A stretch of DNA of 64,000 bases from Apostichopus parvimensis. Lineage: Eukaryota > Echinodermata > Holothuroidea > Aspidochirotida > Stichopodidae. The position numbers and the translations under genes are program-made. The stretch covers positions 1 through 64,000 of the forward strand of contig KN897626.1 in NCBI GenBank assembly GCA_000934455.1, written 5' to 3'. The notes below the pieces were generated by a model. It had not been told where the DNA came from. It saw only the letters and a program-made list of their open reading frames with translations, and did no database searches. Of this stretch, positions 60,201-64,000 are shown one piece after another. Position 1 is the stretch's first letter; every line of letters starts with the position of its first letter.

Positions 60201-60917
60201 AATGCAATTGGTAACAAATGGGTAGAAGACAGAGTATGTTTGGGTAGGGGGGGGGGGTAGAGGGTTGTGGAAAGGAAGGGGTTAGGAGAAATGGAGCCTA
60301 CTTTACTTGAAAATATACAGTAAGTTAATGCAAAAAAAGACTTTTGCATATAGCTAACTGGGAACAATAGTCCAGTCTTTAAGTCTGTTAACACAAAGAT
60401 AGCAATGCTTTTAATTTCCTGGAAAGCATTGCTGATTGTCTGAATGTGCAGACTACAATACCTCTGTTAGACTTAAACGCATTGCAGGGATTTCTTGTGG
60501 ATTTTAATGGCTATTAACACATTAATAGCAATGCTTTTGATTTCCCTTGAAAGCATTGTTGGTAGTCTGAATGTGCAGACTACAATACCTCTGATCTGTC
60601 TTAAAAGCATTGCACATTTTTCTTGTGGATTTTAATGGTTATTAACACATTAATAGCAATGCTTTTGATGATGCATGATTTGATTTCTCTTGAAAGCATT
60701 GGTAACGGTCTGTGAATTTGCAGACTACATTGTCTTCAGAGTTTATTATTCGATGTTCGATGTTCAATGTGCAGTGATTTTGTTGTGTTTTCATCTGTAC
60801 CCTATAGTTGTTAGTACTATTGTGAAGGTTTTTCTCTTTAGTTTTTTAACTTACTCTCCTGTAGACTTCCCTTCTTCATCTGTCTTATCACTTTAACCTT
60901 AACTCTATTTCTTCCAG
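57210..60917. other. 3.7-kb intron between Ig14 and Ig15
   Basis: AT-rich; holds an 11-bp repeat (aattttaaaac) at 57890-57925, G-tracts near 57746 and 60247, and the hairpin tandem repeat at 60391-60740. No exon was recognised. Confidence 0.6.
60391..60740 (+). repeat. Tandem repeat of ~126-128 bp, each unit with a hairpin
   Basis: agcaatgcttttNatttc...gaaagcattg appears at 60401, 60527 and 60655, with gtgcagactacaatacctct in the first two units. agcaatgctttt and aaagcattgct are inverted partners, so each unit can fold into a hairpin. Confidence 0.88.
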
Positions 60918-61217
60918 CACCCGAGCCGCCCCCCTCTAGGCCTCATTTCACAACCCGTCTCGAGCCTGACCTTAGCATCCCTAGTGATGAGACACTTACA
61001 TTGAAATGTAAAGTCGGTGGTTATCCACCGCCAAAAACCACATGGTACAAAGATTGTACCCCTCTAAGAAATGAACCCCCTTACGAAATAACCACTCGTA
61101 ATGGAGAGGCTGTGTTAAAGGTACCACAGGCAGAGGAGGAGGATGGTGGCGTTTATTCATGTTTGGCTACCAATCCATCAGGACAGGACTCTACCAGTTC
61201 CAACGTCACTGTTGCAG
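60918..61217 (+). CDS. Ig15 exon (300-bp unit)
   Basis: PEPPPSRPHFTTRLEPDLSI, LTLKCKVGGYPPPKTTWYKD, GVYSCLATNPSGQDSTSSNV. Cys replaces the usual Gly after WYKD (WYKDCTPL). The G strand has Ser instead of Cys. Confidence 0.95.
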
Positions 61218-62957
61218 GTTGGTTCTTCTAACATGGTTAACATGCATGATCAGGGATACATCCATTAGGGCCAGTTGTGGTGGGAGGGGGGGGGGGGATG
61301 AGTTAGCATGGGTTGGAGAATGAAAATGTTCTCTTCAGAAAATATAGACTTCTAACTTTCTTTTCAATGGGAATCTTTGTTTCTTCGAATGAGAATCAAG
61401 TCTTTTTTTATGGTATAATTTCCTACAGATTTCAACTACATAGTTGATCTATCTAAATATTAATATCCAGTTATCTTCAAATTTCAATTTATCTCAGTTT
61501 ATTTCATTTTTTTTTCAATTATCATATCTGATTTGTGAAATAAGTAAAATCATCAAGAAATAAATTTCTAGGGGCCCCCCGCTAGAGAAGTCGCACGGAA
61601 GTGAGAAAACGCCAAATTTATCAGTTTATTTATTAGAAAGGCACCCTTTTTGAGTGAATTTGTTTGTTTCAGCTTCATCCTCAGATAAATTTCTTTCTGT
61701 ACTATATACCGGCAGTTATCTATGTGTCCTAAAATCTATGACTTTGTCATTCTATTTTGGAATTTGCTCTCGAGAACCTTAATATTTCCAAAATACTGTG
61801 ATATTGCCGATATGTGTTGTGCACAATCTTAGCTACACCCTGCCCATGTCCTAAAACTCATTCCTTTTCTCATTCTTTGTTAGCCTTTGCTAAACGCTTA
61901 GCTCTTTTCTCACTTCTTAATTATCAAGCAGTTTCATTATATTTTGAGCCTTTTCAAAATATGGAAACAATTTTATTTGAGCTACAATAGATACTTCTAA
62001 TATGTTGAAAAGATTTATATAAATTTGTTTGATTTGTTAGTAGCAGCAAAATAGTATTTTTCCTGTTTACTTATGAAACACATTAGTGTTGAAAGTTTTG
62101 TTTTGAAGTGTTGAAGTTAACACTGTAGTTTTTTTTGCTTAACATTGAGAGTAGATCAGATCACCGTTATCACTAAATTAGTTTTCAAAGATCCAACGAC
62201 TAAATGAACATTATAGTGTTTATATTTAAAGACCCCCTCATTCTCCAACCCCACCCCACCCGTACCTCATCCACTCCCCTCCCTCACAAATACATGATAG
62301 GACAGAAATATATTAATTCACAACATAAAGTTAACATCAAGTTTTTCAAAATAGTCTAAACCACTTTAACCGTAGCCCAGAACATTTACAGAAATCAGTT
62401 GTCCTGATGTCTCTGATGTAGCCTAGAAATAAAGTAGCTCTGTGATAATAACATGTGATAATAACATGTGATAATAATAATAATAATAGTAATAATAATA
62501 ATAATAACATGTTAATTAGGTTGTTTACACAGCTTTACTAGTTCATCCGATTAATCATTTGTTTGTTGGACAACATTGTTTTGTTGTATCTGGTTGTTTG
62601 TTATAAAGTGATAAATAATTGGAAATATTTCTAAAAGACTTTATAGTATTTTGAGTACCAAAGATGCAATGATTATAGTGAAGTGACTCATTCAAAACTT
62701 TGGAAGAGTAATATTTTAAGCCATTCCATATTTGCATAATTAGAAAAGAAAGAAAGAACACTGGATTATCAAAATTAAGTAAGGAAAAGTAATGAAAGGA
62801 TTCCATTTAATCCCAAGTGCAATGCAGTATATGTTATTAAACTTTCAGTTACAATTGATTTAACTATCTAGAGGCCGTTCAAATTAGTTGCCTTGATTTT
62901 GAAATGTTTATCAGGAAGGGTGAGAAGACATTATCCGTTATTCCGATTTCCATGTAG
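61218..62957. other. Intron between Ig15 and Ig16
   Basis: Contains a G-tract (61288), a short GC-rich patch at 61570-61610 (ggggccccccgctagagaag) and an ATA-type trinucleotide array at 62447-62511. No exon. Confidence 0.6.
62447..62511 (+). repeat. Trinucleotide/compound microsatellite
   Basis: gtgataataacat is repeated, then (aat)n. Confidence 0.9.
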
Positions 62958-63257
62958 CTCCCGAACCTCCACCGTCCAAGCCACATTTCATTTCACGTCT
63001 CGAGCCAGAGATGACCATCCCAAATGGTGAACCCTTGCACCTGAAATGCAAAGTCGGTGGATACCCGCTACCAAAGACCACATGGTACATTGACGGTAAC
63101 CCCTTGAAAAATATACCCCCGTACGAAATTGCCAGCCGTGGAGGTGAGTCATCGCTGAGGATACCCCAGACCGAGGAAAATGATGGAGGAGTTTACTCAT
63201 GCCTGGCAACCAACCCATCTGGGCAGGATACAACTAGCAGCAATGTCACAGTTGAAG
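62958..63257 (+). CDS. Ig16 exon (300-bp unit, last in window)
   Basis: PEPPPSKPHFISRLEPEMTI, PLHLKCKVGGYPLPKTTWYI, GVYSCLATNPSGQDTTSSNV. It is closest to Ig15 (KCKVGGYP.PKTTWY). It ends phase 1 at GTTGAAG|gtacag, so at least one more exon must follow outside the window. Confidence 0.95.
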
Positions 63258-64000
63258 GTACAGTAGGCATATACTACCACTATACTCTCAGTGTTGTTAT
63301 ATTGCCATGTATCGGTCATCATTATTAACAGCACTAACTCATAAGCTCCTCCTTTCAATAGTTAATCTTATCTCTATAAACATTCCACTTCTTCTACTTC
63401 TCCAGTTATTTTCTAAGAAGGTTTTTTTATTCCTTTTGCCAAAGAGATCATCCAAACCTCTGTTGGTAAATCATTTGTGTCTGATGTCTTTGGTTGATTA
63501 CCGCAGACACTACTTTGTCGGACGAGAACTTACTGGCTTCTTGCATCGTAAAGTACTCTGCAGTGACATTACACACCAATACTTGTCTTCTAATCTACAT
63601 TTCAGTGATGTTAAATAAATCTTCTCCTTGTTTCTGTATAAAGTCGACCTGTCTGTCTGTCTGTCTGTCTGTTAAGCCCAGTTTCTGTCATCACTACAGA
63701 TGAGCTAGCTGGTTCTTAAAGTATATAGTAGTTAGCTCACAATGGTGTAAACTTAGCTTGAACGGGCAAATATATTTCCTTCAACTTCAGTGAATGTTGC
63801 GTTTTCTCTCCTAAATGAACAAGAACTGGCGGTGGTGGGTCAGTCTGTCTGTCCTACAGGTCAAAAAAGCTGGGTTTTGTTTCTTGATTGCACATTGATA
63901 TTGTGTAGTCATTTATGCATTAGTTAGACTCTCTTTGCATCATTTAAACTGTTTGATGGTTCCATGATCCATGGATGTGTTGTGTCGTTCATATTTTATT
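63258..64000. other. Intron continuing past the window edge
   Basis: Holds a (CTGT)n microsatellite at 63650-63672. No further Ig exon appears before the edge. Confidence 0.6.
63650..63672 (+). repeat. (CTGT)n microsatellite
   Basis: About six CTGT units. Confidence 0.92.

Larger units (their letters stand above)
10475..63257 (+). other. CCDC141: CCDC141-like gene continuing into a tandem Ig array (gene-level entry)
   Basis: Forty-three consecutive exons with matching phases give one open frame of about 3270 residues, still open at the right edge. Order: conserved N-terminus (1-39), spectrin-like coils (40-1132), Pro-rich linker (about 1133-1240), Ig1 and Ig2 with internal introns, Ig3-Ig5, PEVK-like and acidic segments, Ig6-Ig7, then Ig8-Ig16. 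The N-terminus (STVAIQAGDARIVLAVL) and the region before the Ig domain (EWQNKGNDLVDD...NQLAGDIYG) match remembered human CCDC141 (CAMDI), a myosin II- and DISC1-associated protein that ends in one Ig domain. The further Ig array resembles titin-type I-set tandems. Whether one transcript spans everything is inference from phase continuity and from the lack of any stop or start exon between parts. Confidence 0.75.

Noticed and set aside
1-64000. Retrovirus, LTR element or Polinton fossils
   Set aside because: No gag, pol, env, integrase or capsid-like frame and no paired long terminal repeats were recognised.

Overview
The window is animal nuclear DNA. Protein-coding sequence lies only in short exons with GT-AG introns on the + strand. 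The introns are AT-rich and full of microsatellites, and there are no operons, rRNA genes or CRISPR arrays. Gene content (SESTD1- and CCDC141-type proteins plus I-set Ig tandems), intron density and tRNA-derived SINE relics suggest an invertebrate deuterostome. An echinoderm is my guess, held weakly. Homology statements rest on remembered vertebrate sequences, not on a search.

Layout. (1) 192-4327 is the 3' end of a gene I identify as SESTD1-like. The last spectrin-type sequence carries SMGQALLSRIALPVVAPD, which matches the C-terminus of vertebrate SESTD1. It is followed by a Q/P/S/G-rich tail in which one 126-bp exon is present three times in tandem. A likely terminal exon, stop codon and poly(A) signal follow. 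(2) 4.9-10.4 kb is intergenic. (3) From an ATG at 10475, preceded by an in-frame stop, runs a CCDC141-like gene. Twenty exons to 31835 encode about 1130 residues of spectrin-like coiled coil. A proline-rich linker exon (32688-33066) leads into an Ig domain, as in vertebrate CCDC141. (4) The reading frame then continues through splice-compatible exons: Ig2-Ig5, a PEVK-like micro-exon, a 312-residue acidic exon and three small acidic exons. Ig6-Ig7 follow, then nine consecutive Ig exons of exactly 300 bp each (Ig8-Ig16). The array leaves the window still open, on a phase 1 donor.

Biology. Vertebrate SESTD1, CCDC141 and TTN lie next to each other in this order on one strand. The window shows the same order, with a titin-like Ig array following the CCDC141 coil without a visible gene boundary. 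The predicted product in the window is about 3270 residues: an N-terminal myosin/cytoskeleton-type coil, one or two Ig domains, an extensible acidic spring and a long I-set Ig chain. This is the layout expected of a giant muscle or cytoskeletal scaffold.

Non-coding sequence holds a tRNA-derived SINE and two weaker relics, three hammerhead-ribozyme-like motifs, several tandem duplications and minisatellites, and a possible terminal-inverted-repeat element. No intact transposon gene and no retroviral or LTR fossil was recognised.
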